NCBI RefSeq assembly: GCF_963669205.1
Contig: NZ_OY769915.1
Coordinates: forward strand, 5,722,501 to 5,786,500
Direction: 5' to 3'
Length of the DNA stretch: 64,000 bases
DNA from: an uncultured Roseibium sp.
GTDB taxonomy: Bacteria > Pseudomonadota > Alphaproteobacteria > Rhizobiales > Stappiaceae
Part shown: positions 23,150-32,918 of the stretch, one piece after another
Layout of the letters: the number at the start of each line of letters is the position of its first letter
Numbering within the stretch: position 1 is the stretch's first letter
Translations under genes and position numbers: made by a program
The notes under the pieces: generated by a model
The model's input: the letters and a program-made list of their open reading frames with translations, nothing else
Database searches by the model: none
What the model was told of the DNA's origin: nothing

Positions 23150-23182
23150 AACCGGCACTCCACCCGAGTGCCGGTTTTGTTT
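23150..23182 (+). terminator. Rho-independent terminator of secA
   Basis: A perfect 10-bp stem AACCGGCACT (23150-23159) and complement at 23167-23176 with a 7-nt loop, followed by TTTTGTTTT. Confidence 0.85.
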
Positions 23183-23369
23183 TGGCTGTGCGGAACAACA
23201 CGGCCGGTGATCTCGCATCAGCACAACGTGTTGTGCGGCACCTGAACATGGTTTACCTTACGTAATCGATCGAGTGGACGGGCTTGGGTTCTCGGTTTCA
23301 AGCACAACACGGCGCAGTTCGCCGCCATTTCGAGAGCTGCAATGCCCTGCGACAGCGAGGCCATGCAGA

Positions 23370-25139
23370 ATGGGTACGTTTCACATCGAAATCATCAAAC
23401 CGTCGCACTACGACGACGACGGCTACGTGCTGCAATGGTGGAAGGCCTGGATACCGTCCAACTCCATGGCATGTCTTTACGCCATCGCACAGGACTGTGC
23501 GGACCGGAAGGTGCTCGGAGACGAGACGGTCATCTCGGTCAACGCTTATGATGAAATGACGATGCGGGTGCCGCTGGCAGATATCGTCAGCAAAACGAGG
23601 GACGGCGCCGGCTTCGTCTGTCTCGTTGGTGTTCAGTCCAACCAGTTTCCCCGCGCGCTTGATATTGCAAGGCAGCTCCGCAAGGACAACGTGACCGTCA
23701 TCCTCGGCGGCTTTCACGTTTCCGGCTGCCTGTCGATGCTCAAGGACATGCCATCGGATCTCAGGGAAGCGGTCGATATGGGTATCGTCCTGTTCGCAGG
23801 CGAAGCCGAGGAACATTTCGAAAGCCTGCTTGTGGAAGCAAAGGCCGGTACGCTGAAACCCGTCTACAACGTGATGCACGATCTGCCCGGACTGCAAAGC
23901 CAGGTGCCGCCGCTTCTGCCGGAATCCATCGTGCGAAAATATGACGGCAGTCTCTCTTCCTTCGATGCCGGACGCGGGTGTCCGTTTCAGTGTTCGTTCT
24001 GCACCATCATCAATGTCCAGGGCCGCAAGTCGCGCTGGCGCGATGCGGACGACATCGAAAAACTGATCCGGGCCAACCACGACCAGGGCATCACGTCCTT
24101 CTTCATCACCGACGACAATTTCGCGCGCAACAGGAACTGGGAACCCATATTCGATCGCATCATCGAGCTGAAGGAACGCGATGGCATTCGGATCCACTTC
24201 CTGATCCAGATCGACACGCTGGCGCACCGGATGCCGGGCTTCGTCGTCAAGGCCGCCCGCGCGGGCTGCACCCATGTCTTCATTGGCCTGGAAAGCATCA
24301 ATCCGGAAAATCTTGCCCACATGAAGAAAGGCCAGAACCGCATCACGGAGTACCGGAAAATGTTCCAGCTCTGGAAGGAAGCAGGCATCATGACCTATGC
24401 CGGTTTCATCATGGGGCTGCCGAACGACACGCCCGAGAGCATTCGCCGCGACATCGGCATCATCCAACGCGAGCTGCCTGTCGACATGCTCGAGTTCACG
24501 ATGCTCACGCCATTGCCCGGATCGGAAGATCACCAGAAACTCTACGAGAAAGGGGCCTGGCTCGATCCGGACCTCAACAGGTACGACCTGGAACACACCA
24601 CCTGCGAACACCCCGCCATGAGCGCCGAAGTCTGGCAGCAGACCTACCGGGATATCTGGGACTGGTACTATACAGACGACCATGTCGAAACCATGATGCG
24701 CCGCAACGTCGCCTATGGCATCAAGCCGGTCAGGGTGTGGCGGCTCTGCCTGCAGATCTACGGTGCAATGCGTTTCGAAGGGGTTCACCCGCAGCAATGC
24801 GGCTACTTGCGCTACAAGGACCCGCGCCAGCGCAGACCCGGGTTCCGCCGCCTGCCCGCCGTTCTTCACTATCCGTCCTTTGCGTTGGAAAGCCTCGTCA
24901 AATATGCACGCTTCGGCCTTTACGGGTGGAAGATTCACAAGCTGCGCAAACGGATCCAGAAAGATCCCCGGGGAGCGGAATACACCGATTTCGCCATTCA
25001 GCCGGTAACGGATGCCGAAAACGAGGATCTCGAGATCTTCAATCTCAACGACGCGGCAAAGCAGGCCGTTGCCAAGGCCAGGAAACAGAAGGAAATCCTG
25101 GACAAAACCCAGCCTAGGGAAAAAACCGCCTCCGCCTGA
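23370..25139 (+). CDS. B12-binding-type radical SAM protein
   Basis: 589-residue protein. The N-terminal about 170 residues form a Rossmann-like cobalamin-binding-type domain (VILGGFHVSG) that lacks the classic D-x-H-x-x-G base-off motif. The radical SAM core has its 4Fe-4S cysteines at about 204, 208 and 211 (GCPFQCSFC), with TDDNFARN and FIGLESIN strands of the TIM barrel. About 200 residues follow the core and end in a Lys/Gln-rich tail. Related proteins methylate unreactive carbons, for example in hopanoid or porphyrin chemistry. Three glycosyltransferase-type genes follow on the same strand, suggesting lipid or glycolipid modification. The start at MGTFHIEIIKPSH follows family pattern. 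Substrate unknown. Confidence 0.85.
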   Translation: MGTFHIEIIKPSHYDDDGYVLQWWKAWIPSNSMACLYAIAQDCADRKVLGDETVISVNAYDEMTMRVPLADIVSKTRDGAGFVCLVGVQSNQFPRALDIARQLRKDNVTVILGGFHVSGCLSMLKDMPSDLREAVDMGIVLFAGEAEEHFESLLVEAKAGTLKPVYNVMHDLPGLQSQVPPLLPESIVRKYDGSLSSFDAGRGCPFQCSFCTIINVQGRKSRWRDADDIEKLIRANHDQGITSFFITDDNFARNRNWEPIFDRIIELKERDGIRIHFLIQIDTLAHRMPGFVVKAARAGCTHVFIGLESINPENLAHMKKGQNRITEYRKMFQLWKEAGIMTYAGFIMGLPNDTPESIRRDIGIIQRELPVDMLEFTMLTPLPGSEDHQKLYEKGAWLDPDLNRYDLEHTTCEHPAMSAEVWQQTYRDIWDWYYTDDHVETMMRRNVAYGIKPVRVWRLCLQIYGAMRFEGVHPQQCGYLRYKDPRQRRPGFRRLPAVLHYPSFALESLVKYARFGLYGWKIHKLRKRIQKDPRGAEYTDFAIQPVTDAENEDLEIFNLNDAAKQAVAKARKQKEILDKTQPREKTASA

Positions 25140-25286
25140 TTGGCATAACGGTGCGGCAGGTTGCAGCGACGGGCAACCACGAACTGTGAAGCGCTTTGCA
25201 GGGAGCAAAGCTTGGGCTGGTCTTTTGCACGGATTTGCGGCAGGTTGCGCGGAACACCCTGGCCACAATTCAGATCCGACACCTTG

Positions 25287-26318
25287 ATGAACCAGACGGC
25301 TGCCTCGAAAATCTATGTCTCGCGCCGGGAGACAGCAAGACCGGTCGACCCCTTGCTCAGCGTGATTGTCCCCGTCTTCAACGAAGAAGACGTGATCGGT
25401 CATTTTCTGGAGGCAACCCGGCCGGTTCTCGAGAAAACCGGGCTCGCTTATGAGTACGTGTTCATCGACGACGGCAGCAGGGATTCCACCGCGGATTACC
25501 TGTCCGAAAAACTGAAAAGCGGTCTTCCGGGACGGCTGCTCGGACTGTCGCGTAACTTCGGCAAGGAAGCAGCCCTGTCCGCCGGACTTGAAGCCGTGCG
25601 CGGCGACATCGCCGTCATCATGGACGCCGATCTTCAGGACCCTCCGGACCTGATCCTGCAGATGCTGGATGGCTGGCGCGCCGGCTATGACGTGATCTAC
25701 GGTCTTCGGGTCGACAGGTCTTCAGACACGGTGCTGAAAAGGTCTACTGCCAACATGTTCTACAAGCTGTTCAACCGGCTTGCGAATATCGACATGCCGG
25801 CCAATGCCGGAGACTACCGGCTGATTGACCGGACCGTCATTGATGCCCTCCTTCGTCTGCCTGAAAGAAACCGCTTCATGAAGGGTCTGTTTGCCTGGGT
25901 CGGCTTTCCGGCCATGGCGATTCCCTATGAAAGGCCCGCGCGCAAGGCCGGCGACGGAAAATTCAACTACTGGAAGCTCTGGAACTTCGCGCTGGACGGA
26001 TTGACCGGCTTTACGACGCTGCCGTTGCGCGTCTGGTTCTACGGTGGCGCCGCGATATCCTTCGGCGCGTTCGCCTATGCCATCTACCTCACGGTTCGCA
26101 CGTCCCTGTTCGGCGCGGACCTGCCGGGTTATGCCTCGCTGATGGTGGCGCTCCTGTTCTTCTCAGGTGTCCAGCTGCTTTCCATCGGCATGATCGGCGA
26201 ATACATCGCGCGCCTCTTCAACGAAGCCAAGCAAAGACCCGTCTACATCCTGCAGGACGTCATCGAGAGCGAGCAACAGGAAGAGGCCGGGACAGGCAAG
26301 GAAACCAATGCTGGCTAA
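25287..26318 (+). CDS. GT2 family glycosyltransferase (GtrB/DPM1-like)
   Basis: 343-residue membrane-linked glycosyltransferase that typically moves a sugar from a nucleotide donor to undecaprenyl phosphate. The catalytic domain starts LLSVIVPVFNEEDVIGHFL, has the donor/metal-binding D-x-D in MDADLQDPPDL and the RNRFMKGLFAWVGF segment. Two hydrophobic helices near the C-terminus (about residues 250-270 and 285-310) anchor it, as in GtrB. It overlaps the GtrA gene by 11 nt. Together they match the GtrA/GtrB pair that makes and flips polyprenyl-linked sugar. Confidence 0.92.
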   Translation: MNQTAASKIYVSRRETARPVDPLLSVIVPVFNEEDVIGHFLEATRPVLEKTGLAYEYVFIDDGSRDSTADYLSEKLKSGLPGRLLGLSRNFGKEAALSAGLEAVRGDIAVIMDADLQDPPDLILQMLDGWRAGYDVIYGLRVDRSSDTVLKRSTANMFYKLFNRLANIDMPANAGDYRLIDRTVIDALLRLPERNRFMKGLFAWVGFPAMAIPYERPARKAGDGKFNYWKLWNFALDGLTGFTTLPLRVWFYGGAAISFGAFAYAIYLTVRTSLFGADLPGYASLMVALLFFSGVQLLSIGMIGEYIARLFNEAKQRPVYILQDVIESEQQEEAGTGKETNAG

Positions 26319-26739
26319 GGTGAACCGCGACACCCTGAAGACCGAAGGCGCGGCCGTCGGCAAATTTGCGCTCATCGGCATTCTGGCCACCCTGACCCAT
26401 GCCGTCGTCGCGTCCTTTTTGTTCGAGGCAGGCTTTCTCGCCGTCGTGCCGTCGAATGTCTGCGGGTTTCTGGCCGCCTTCACGGTGTCCTTCAGCGGCC
26501 ACTACTTCTGGAGCTTCAGTCACCTGAGGCAAGCGGGAACCATGCTGAAGAGCATGGCCAGGTTCCTGATCATCTCTGTCAGCGGATTCGCGCTTAATTC
26601 AACGATCCTCGCCCTGTGGCTCGCATTCGCGCCCTGGCCCGAGATCTACGGCCTCTGGCTTGCGATTGCCGTTGTTCCGGCCTTCTCGTTCGTCGGTGCC
26701 AGGTTGTGGGCCTTCACCCACCATCCCGCCGCCTCCTGA
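26308..26739 (+). CDS. GtrA family membrane protein
   Basis: 143-residue protein with four predicted transmembrane helices and the GtrA pattern: GKFALIGILATLTHAVVASFL at the start, F(S)GHYFWSFSH in the loop, and FVGARLWAFTH at the end. GtrA proteins are thought to flip undecaprenyl-phosphate sugars to the periplasmic side. It overlaps the GT2 gene by 11 nt and lies 35 bp before a GT39-like gene that would use the flipped donor. Confidence 0.92.
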   Translation: MLAKVNRDTLKTEGAAVGKFALIGILATLTHAVVASFLFEAGFLAVVPSNVCGFLAAFTVSFSGHYFWSFSHLRQAGTMLKSMARFLIISVSGFALNSTILALWLAFAPWPEIYGLWLAIAVVPAFSFVGARLWAFTHHPAAS

Positions 26740-26774
26740 CCGCCCGTCCTCAAGCCCGCGAAAAGGGAAACAGA

Positions 26775-28280
26775 ATGACCGCTTCGCGCGCCGCACTGCT
26801 TTACGCCGCCGGTCTGACGTTGCTGTATGCGCTGGTTCCCTCGCTCACGTTTCCCGGCCCACCGCTCGACGTTGTGGAGGGATTTGCCTGGGGCCGCGAG
26901 CTGCAGCTCGGCTACACCAAGCATCCGCCCATGCAGGCCTGGCTGCTTGAAGCGGCCCATCGCCTGACACGCGGCGCCTATGTCGGCGGTTACTGGCTGA
27001 GCGCGCTCGCCGCCGCGATCGGGTATCTGTTCATCTGGAAGATCTGCCGGCACCTCGGCTTGAGCGCATGGCAGGGCTTCTGGTCGATCGTGCTGACCAG
27101 CGTCTCGTTCTACTTCACGCTGCCGATGCCCGAGTTCAACCCGAACATCCTGCAGATCCCTGTCTGGACGGGCATGATCCTCCTGTTCCTGCGGGTGCTC
27201 GAAACAGGACGTCTCGCCGACTGGCTGTTGCTGGGCGCTTTGGCCGCGTTCGGTCTTTACACGAAGTATTTCGTCTTGCTGCTCATCGGCACGATCGGAC
27301 TTTACGTACTTGTCTTCCGCGATGCCAGGCGGGTGCTTGCGACACCCGGTCCGTGGCTCTGCGCACTGACCGGTCTGGTCTTGCTGGTGCCTCATATCCT
27401 CTGGCTGCTCGACACCGATTTCCTGACGCTCCAATACGCCGCGAGCCGCAGCAAGCCGGCCTCCTCGATCATCGGCCATCTGTGGAACCCGCTCAACTTC
27501 CTGCTTGCCCAGATCGGCAATCACGCGGGGATCCTCCTCGTCATGATCGCCGGGTTCGGATGGCTGGGCCTGAAGACGTTCCGTTCCGGATGGAACCGGA
27601 GCTTCTTGCGTGCATCCGCGCAAGAAGACCGGTTTCTGCTCTGGTTCGCCTTCGTGCCGCTGGTGGCCGTCCTGTTGGCCTCGGCGGTGACCGGAAACGA
27701 ATTCGAACACATGTGGGGCACGCCGATGTTTGTCCTGTCTGGTGTCGTGGCCGTCCGGTTCGCCGCTCTTCCTGCGCTCTGGCCACACCCGCGCCGTGCT
27801 CTGGCGGCGGCCATCGCGATCCAGGCGACCTTCCTGTCGGTGATCTTCGGCCAGGCGGTTCTGGAGCCTTACTGGAAACAGAAACAGACGCGCATCCACT
27901 ATCCCGCACGCGCGGTTGCTGAAGAAATGGCCCGGATCTGGAAAGAGGACCAGAACACCGAACTCGCCTATGTGGCCGGCGACATGTGGTCCGCTGCCAA
28001 TGTCACCCTGCATGCCCCCGGCAGGCCGTCGATGTTCTACCTCCACAGCCGGACGCTCAGCCCGTGGATCGACATCGACGACGTGCAGGACAAGGGACTG
28101 ATGATCGTCTGGCGCGGTGACCGGGACAGGCCCTTGCGGGAGTTTCTGGAATTTTATCCAGACGCCGTCCGCCAGGGCAGCAGGACATTCAGCTATCTGT
28201 CCGATGCCGAAATTCCGCAGGTTACCGTAAACTGGCTCATCATCCCCCCGGGCAAAGTGGCCGAAGCTCCCGTGAATTAA
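26775..28280 (+). CDS. GT39/ArnT-like membrane glycosyltransferase
   Basis: 501-residue protein with about ten to twelve hydrophobic segments and a C-terminal soluble domain. The early periplasmic loop has a conserved acidic pair (DVVEGFAWGRELQLGYTKHPPM), the pattern of lipid-carrier dependent GT39/GT83 transferases, with YTKHPPMQAW matching the acceptor-side motif. It would transfer a polyprenyl-phosphate-linked sugar to lipid A, lipid or protein in the periplasm. It has an AAGGGA ribosome site. It completes the set rSAM - GT2 - GtrA - GT39. Acceptor unknown. Confidence 0.88.
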   Translation: MTASRAALLYAAGLTLLYALVPSLTFPGPPLDVVEGFAWGRELQLGYTKHPPMQAWLLEAAHRLTRGAYVGGYWLSALAAAIGYLFIWKICRHLGLSAWQGFWSIVLTSVSFYFTLPMPEFNPNILQIPVWTGMILLFLRVLETGRLADWLLLGALAAFGLYTKYFVLLLIGTIGLYVLVFRDARRVLATPGPWLCALTGLVLLVPHILWLLDTDFLTLQYAASRSKPASSIIGHLWNPLNFLLAQIGNHAGILLVMIAGFGWLGLKTFRSGWNRSFLRASAQEDRFLLWFAFVPLVAVLLASAVTGNEFEHMWGTPMFVLSGVVAVRFAALPALWPHPRRALAAAIAIQATFLSVIFGQAVLEPYWKQKQTRIHYPARAVAEEMARIWKEDQNTELAYVAGDMWSAANVTLHAPGRPSMFYLHSRTLSPWIDIDDVQDKGLMIVWRGDRDRPLREFLEFYPDAVRQGSRTFSYLSDAEIPQVTVNWLIIPPGKVAEAPVN

Positions 28281-28312
28281 CGGCATTCAGCGCCACGCTC
28301 CAACTGGAAACC

Positions 28313-29530
28313 GTGGGCAAAGACCACTACGTTGGCCCAATGATCAGTATGGCGAAAATCGACGACATCGAGGACTGGCTCATCGGCCAGGCGCTCGGGT
28401 CACCGGACCTTGCGGAGATGTTTGCACAGATGTGCGAGCGTATGCGCAGATGCGACGTCCCGATCGACCGTGCGATGATGGCCTGGTCCACGCTGCATCC
28501 TCTGATCGAGGCCGAAGTCGTTGTCTGGGAAAGCGGCAGCGAACTGCAGCACGACCTGATCGCGCATTCCGAGGAAGAGACCGAAGAATGGCTGAAGAGC
28601 CCGGTGCGCGCCGTTCTCGTCAATCAGGAGCCCCGGTTCAGACGGCGGCTGGCCAAGTCCAACGCCCCTCAGGAATTTCCGTTGCTGACCCGGCTGAGCG
28701 ATGCCGGCTATACCGACTACCTTGTCTTGCCCACGAAATTCGATCTGCCGGTCACGAATGAGGACTACCCCACCACCGGCATCATCGTCAGCTGGTCGAC
28801 ACGGCACGAAACGGGCTTCGGAGACGATGCCCTCTCGGCCATCGAATACATCCAGAAACGGCTTGCGCTCGCCGCACGCGCGACCATCGAAAGCCAGATC
28901 AGCCGGACGATCGCCGAAACCTATCTCGGCAAGAACGCCGGCAACAAGGTGCTGAGCGGACAGATCCGGCATGGTGACGGCGAAACGCTGGATGCGGTGA
29001 TATACTACAGCGACATGCGCCGCTCCACGGCGATCGCCGAGGAACTTGGTCCCGATGCCTATCTGAACTGGCTGAACACCTATTTCGAAGCGACCGCAGG
29101 GGCAATCCTCGACAACCAGGGGGAAGTTCTCGATTTCATCGGCGATGCCGTGCTGGGTGTCTTTCCGCTCGACACGCAGGGCCTCGACAGGGCCGGCGCT
29201 CTGGCGATAAGGGCGGCGGACGAGACGCGGAAACGGTTGAAGGCCATCAATAACGACCAATCGAACATCATGGAAATGCAGGCAGGCGTCGCCTTGTCCG
29301 TGGGATCGGTCATGTTCGGCAATATCGGCGTGCCCAGCCGCTTGACCTTTTCCGTCATCGGGCAGACGGTGCATGCCGCCGCGCGCATCGAGAGTCTCAC
29401 GAAAACCGCGGGGTCCGATGTTCTCATGACCGAGGACGTCGCGAGACTTTGCGGTGCGCGCGCAATGCCCGTCGGGTCGTTCGAGCTGAGCGGCTTCACG
29501 GACCCGCAACCGCTTTTCGCGCTCTCATGA
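28313..29530 (+). CDS. Class III adenylate/guanylate cyclase
   Basis: 405 residues. The C-terminal half (about 215-400) is a class III nucleotide cyclase domain: first metal-binding Asp in YYSDMRRSTAIAEE, the dimer-arm region, and the second metal-binding Asp in DFIGDAVLGVFP. The motif NIGVPSRLTFSVIGQTVHAAARIE near the end carries the transition-state Asn/Arg area. The N-terminal half has no membrane helices; it resembles the cytosolic sensor-like region common to alphaproteobacterial cyclases. The start is GTG at 28313; ATGs 9 and 12 codons later are possible. It probably makes cAMP in response to an unknown signal. Confidence 0.88.
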   Translation: MGKDHYVGPMISMAKIDDIEDWLIGQALGSPDLAEMFAQMCERMRRCDVPIDRAMMAWSTLHPLIEAEVVVWESGSELQHDLIAHSEEETEEWLKSPVRAVLVNQEPRFRRRLAKSNAPQEFPLLTRLSDAGYTDYLVLPTKFDLPVTNEDYPTTGIIVSWSTRHETGFGDDALSAIEYIQKRLALAARATIESQISRTIAETYLGKNAGNKVLSGQIRHGDGETLDAVIYYSDMRRSTAIAEELGPDAYLNWLNTYFEATAGAILDNQGEVLDFIGDAVLGVFPLDTQGLDRAGALAIRAADETRKRLKAINNDQSNIMEMQAGVALSVGSVMFGNIGVPSRLTFSVIGQTVHAAARIESLTKTAGSDVLMTEDVARLCGARAMPVGSFELSGFTDPQPLFALS

Positions 29531-29606
29531 GCGCGCCCGCCACTGCGTTTCTGCGCAAATTCGGAAATTTCCGATTGAGGCCTGGACCGAGGACAAACAG
29601 ACAGAC

Positions 29607-30404
29607 ATGACCGATCTACGCCCGGCACCCCCGCAACATCTACCCTTCAACGACCAGGCCGCCGAAGGCGGCAACGACCAGGAACCGATTATCCTCCTGC
29701 ACGGTTTCGGCGGAGACCGGCAAACCTGGCTGAACATTCAGACGGCGCTCGCGGGCAAGAAACGATCGCTCGCCTTCGACCTACCCGGACACGGGCAGGC
29801 GCTCGACTGGCCACGCATCGGCAATGCCGGGATCGCCGCAAAGGCGGTCGCGCAATCGCTGGAAACGCTGAATCTGGATCGGGTTCACCTCGTCGGGCAT
29901 TCCATGGGCGGTGCGGTCGCCGCACTTGTCGCGCTCAACGACCCCGACAGGATCGCAAGCCTCACTTTGCTGGCACCCGGCGGCTTCGGTCCGGAGATCA
30001 ATCACCGCCTGCTGCGGCGATACGCAACGACCACCGACACGGCGGGTATGGAAGTGCTGCTGGAACAGTTCTTCGGGTGGGAATACCGGCTCCCCAAGTA
30101 CCTGGCCAAAACCGTCGCCGAGAGCCGGTCAAAACCCGGCGCAACCGCAACGCTCGAAGCCATCGTGGACGAAATCATCGACGGCGCAGTTCAAAAAACG
30201 CTGCCGAGAGACGAACTGGCTGCCCTGCAGATGCCGATGAAGGTGATATGGGGCACGCAGGACCGGGTCTTGCCGACCCGCCAGGCACACAAGCTACCCG
30301 GCATCGTCGCGACCCACATATTCGAGCGGGTCGGGCACATGCCGCACCTGGAGATCCCGCGGGACGTAACACGGCTCATCCTGCAAAATGCGGGTGCCGT
30401 CTGA
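29607..30404 (+). CDS. Alpha/beta hydrolase
   Basis: 265-residue alpha/beta-hydrolase. It shows the oxyanion region ILLHGFGGDRQTW, the nucleophile elbow G-H-S-M-G-G, the acid in IWGTQDRVLPTRQAH and the His in ERVGHMPHLEIP. The pattern is that of the family that includes the hydrolase-like C-terminal domain of acetoin dehydrogenase E2 and MhpC-type hydrolases. It follows the cyclase by 76 bp on the same strand and converges with the reductase gene. Substrate unknown. Confidence 0.88.
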   Translation: MTDLRPAPPQHLPFNDQAAEGGNDQEPIILLHGFGGDRQTWLNIQTALAGKKRSLAFDLPGHGQALDWPRIGNAGIAAKAVAQSLETLNLDRVHLVGHSMGGAVAALVALNDPDRIASLTLLAPGGFGPEINHRLLRRYATTTDTAGMEVLLEQFFGWEYRLPKYLAKTVAESRSKPGATATLEAIVDEIIDGAVQKTLPRDELAALQMPMKVIWGTQDRVLPTRQAHKLPGIVATHIFERVGHMPHLEIPRDVTRLILQNAGAV

Positions 30405-30424
30405 CACCCACCAAATGTCGGGGG

Positions 30425-31609
30425 TCAGGCGTCCGGCAGCAGACCCTCGCGCCAGTCTTCGCCGATGACGCGGCGCGCCAGCATGTGCGAGCGCGGGAAA
30501 TTGATGCTGTCGACCGCGATGAGCTTGCCGCCGCTCAGATAGGCAACATAGAACTTGTGCTCTTCGGGTGACCCGACAACCACCGTGTCGTCATAGCCTT
30601 CCGACAGGCCCGCGATCTGCAGTTTTACGTCGTATTGATCCGACCAGAACCACGGAAGCGGATCATAGTCGACATCCTCGCCCAGCAGCGACTGGGCCGC
30701 GGCCTTTGCCTGATCGATGGCGTTTTGAACGCTCTCCATGCGCACGGAGCGCTGATACCGGTTGGAATAGAAGCGCGTGCAGTCGCCGACCGCGTAGATG
30801 TCCGGATCGCTGGTCTGGCCCGAACCGTCCACCAGAACGCCATTGTCGGTTTCAAGGCCGGCCTCTGTGGCCAGATGATCGTTCGGCTCTGCCCCCACGG
30901 CGATAAGCACGAGTTCGGCAGGAACGAGTTCTCCGCCCTTGAGCCTCACGCCGGAGACCGCGCTGTCGCCTTCCAGGCCCTCAACACCGGTCTCCAGCCG
31001 GAGATCGATACCGTTGTCGCGATGCAGTTTGGCGAAATAGTCCGAGACCGCCTGGCTCACCACCCGTTTCATCGGCCGGTCCTGCGCTTCGATGACACTC
31101 ACCGACTTGCCCATAGCCTTTGCGACCGCGGCGACCTCCAGACCAATATAGCCCGCTCCGATGATCGCGACACTGCTGCTTGTCTTCATTCCCTCGCGGA
31201 TCGCGTCGACATCCGCAATCGAACGCAGGGTTGCAACACCCGTCTTGTCGGCGCCTGCAAGCGGCAGGGAACGCGCATTCGTGCCGGTCGCCAGAACGAG
31301 TTTGCCGTAGGGGAGGCTATCGCCGTTTGCCAGATCCAGCCGCTTGGCCGCGCGGTCGATCGCGACCACTTTCGTATTCGGTATGTGGTCGATCCTGTTT
31401 GTCTCGAAGAATGCGGGCGGGCGAAGCCAAAGTCCCTCGGCGCCCACGTCCCCCGAGAGGTATTTCTTGGAAAGTGGCGGGCGCTGGTAGGGTGGATGCG
31501 GTTCCTCGCCGATCAGGCGCAAGGGTCCCTCAAAGCCGCCCTGGCGGAGCGAATGAGCAAGCTGTGAACCGGCCTGGCCGGCTCCGATGATGACGATTTC
31601 TTCCTGCAT
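30425..31609 (-). CDS. FAD-dependent ferredoxin/rubredoxin reductase
   Basis: 394-residue flavoprotein of the putidaredoxin/rhodocoxin reductase type. Two dinucleotide motifs are visible: FAD GAGQAGSQLA at the N-terminus and NAD(P) GAGYIGLEVAAVAK in the middle; the motif DPDIYAVGDCTRF is the second FAD contact. It passes electrons from NAD(P)H to a small ferredoxin. The ATG with GAAGG upstream is used rather than one 12 codons earlier. No ferredoxin gene is adjacent; the Rieske-type ferredoxin at 52.8 kb is a possible partner but this is a guess. Confidence 0.9.
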   Translation of the reverse strand: MQEEIVIIGAGQAGSQLAHSLRQGGFEGPLRLIGEEPHPPYQRPPLSKKYLSGDVGAEGLWLRPPAFFETNRIDHIPNTKVVAIDRAAKRLDLANGDSLPYGKLVLATGTNARSLPLAGADKTGVATLRSIADVDAIREGMKTSSSVAIIGAGYIGLEVAAVAKAMGKSVSVIEAQDRPMKRVVSQAVSDYFAKLHRDNGIDLRLETGVEGLEGDSAVSGVRLKGGELVPAELVLIAVGAEPNDHLATEAGLETDNGVLVDGSGQTSDPDIYAVGDCTRFYSNRYQRSVRMESVQNAIDQAKAAAQSLLGEDVDYDPLPWFWSDQYDVKLQIAGLSEGYDDTVVVGSPEEHKFYVAYLSGGKLIAVDSINFPRSHMLARRVIGEDWREGLLPDA

Positions 31610-31982
31610 TCCGTAGCGCCTTCTCAATGCAAATGTCGTCGTCACTGGGGCAACCGGAGTTCAATTGCAAGTCGCTGAACATCCAAAGTTGACCGTTTCC
31701 GGAGTGATCGAGCATCCTTGTGCGTTCGATTGAACAAACGATGCTCTAGCACGAAGATTATCGCTCCGCCAGAAGGGCGAAATGACGCGATGAGGTCAAA
31801 GCCGGAATGCGGCAAAATCGCATGCATTTGGCACTTCCGATGCACTCGGGCACGGTCCGTTGAAGACCTGGTTCTGAAATGGAGATTGCGCGCCGCGCGA
31901 AGGCGGAATATGTCACTCCTTCACCCGGCACGTTTTCGACCCTGCGGGACGCAGGACCATCGGTGTGCGCTGACGGATTTCA
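31610..31982. other. Intergenic region, divergent promoters expected
   Basis: About 370 bp between the divergent reductase and EamA genes. It holds a GAGCATC...GATGCTC inverted repeat near 31708-31746 and a short CCTGCGGGACGCAGG-type palindrome near 31945. No coding frame with family resemblance was found. Confidence 0.45.
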
Positions 31983-32897
31983 ATGGACGCATTTCGGCGC
32001 CGCTCTCCTTTTGAGGCCAACTTGAATTATCTGACAAAAGCCGCGCCGGTGATCTTCGTCCTGCTGTGGTCGACCGGTTTCATCGGGTCGAAACTCGGCG
32101 CGCCTTACATCGATCCGATGGTTTTCCTCACGGTCCGGTTCTTTGCCGTCTTGCCGATCCTTCTGGTGCTCGCCCTCTTTCTGACGAAGACGTGGCCCGT
32201 AACGCCGATGGCCATTCTCCACTGCCTCGTCACGGGCATGCTGGTGCACGGGATCTATCTCGGGGGCATTTTCTGGGCCATCAAGCAGGGCATGCCCGCC
32301 GGTGCCTCCTCGATCATTGTCGGCTTGCAGCCGGTCCTGACAGCGCTTATCGCGGTACTGCTGCTCAGTGAAACGATTTCCAGGAAACACTGGGGCAGCA
32401 TGGTGATCGGTGGTGTCGGCCTGCTGCTGGTTCTCGGGCCGAAATTCGATATAAGCGGCACCGGCATCACGGCCATCACGGTCGCCGTCGCCCTGTTCTC
32501 CGTGGCCGCGATCAGTCTCGGCACAGTCTACCAGAAGCGTTTCGCCGTGAAGACGGACCTTCTGGCGGCAACAATCTGGCAGTATGTCGGCGCACTGCTG
32601 GTGACGACGCCGCTGTCCATGTTCGAGAGCTGGCACATCGTCTGGTCTGGTGAGCTTGTTTTCGCGCTTGTCTGGCTGGTGCTGGTTCTGTCGGTCGGCG
32701 CGGTTCTGCTGTTGATGCTGCTGATCCGCGAGGGGGCCGTTTCACAGGTGGCAAGCCTTTTCTATCTCGTGCCGGTGGCAACGGCGGTCGAGAGCTACTT
32801 CCTCTTCAACGAAACGCTGACGCTGGTTCAGATCGCAGGCATGGCCCTCATCATCGGCGCCGTCCTGGTGATCCGGCAGACCCCGAAAAAGGCCTGA
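31983..32897 (+). CDS. EamA/DMT family transporter
   Basis: 304-residue inner-membrane protein with ten hydrophobic segments in two EamA repeats (about 20-150 and 165-300). Typical residues are FVLLWSTGFIGSKLGAPYIDP at the start, QPVLTALIAVLLLSETIS at the end of repeat 1 and FLFNETLTLVQIAGMALIIGAVLV at the end of repeat 2. Members export amino acids or metabolites; the substrate here is unknown. The ATG at 31983 has only a weak site; a TTG at 32022 with GAGG 6 nt upstream would give a start (NYLTKAAPVIF) closer to relatives. Confidence 0.9.
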   Translation: MDAFRRRSPFEANLNYLTKAAPVIFVLLWSTGFIGSKLGAPYIDPMVFLTVRFFAVLPILLVLALFLTKTWPVTPMAILHCLVTGMLVHGIYLGGIFWAIKQGMPAGASSIIVGLQPVLTALIAVLLLSETISRKHWGSMVIGGVGLLLVLGPKFDISGTGITAITVAVALFSVAAISLGTVYQKRFAVKTDLLAATIWQYVGALLVTTPLSMFESWHIVWSGELVFALVWLVLVLSVGAVLLLMLLIREGAVSQVASLFYLVPVATAVESYFLFNETLTLVQIAGMALIIGAVLVIRQTPKKA

Positions 32898-32918
32898 AGA
32901 AAACGCAAGTGTCGACCG

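Noticed and set aside
23298..25403. 701-codon minus-strand open frame
   Set aside because: Antisense to the radical SAM gene with no family motif; the plus-strand gene has the CxxxCxxC cluster.
26646..28286. 546-codon minus-strand open frame
   Set aside because: Antisense to the GT39-like gene; composition is Gln/Arg/His-rich as expected of a mirror frame.
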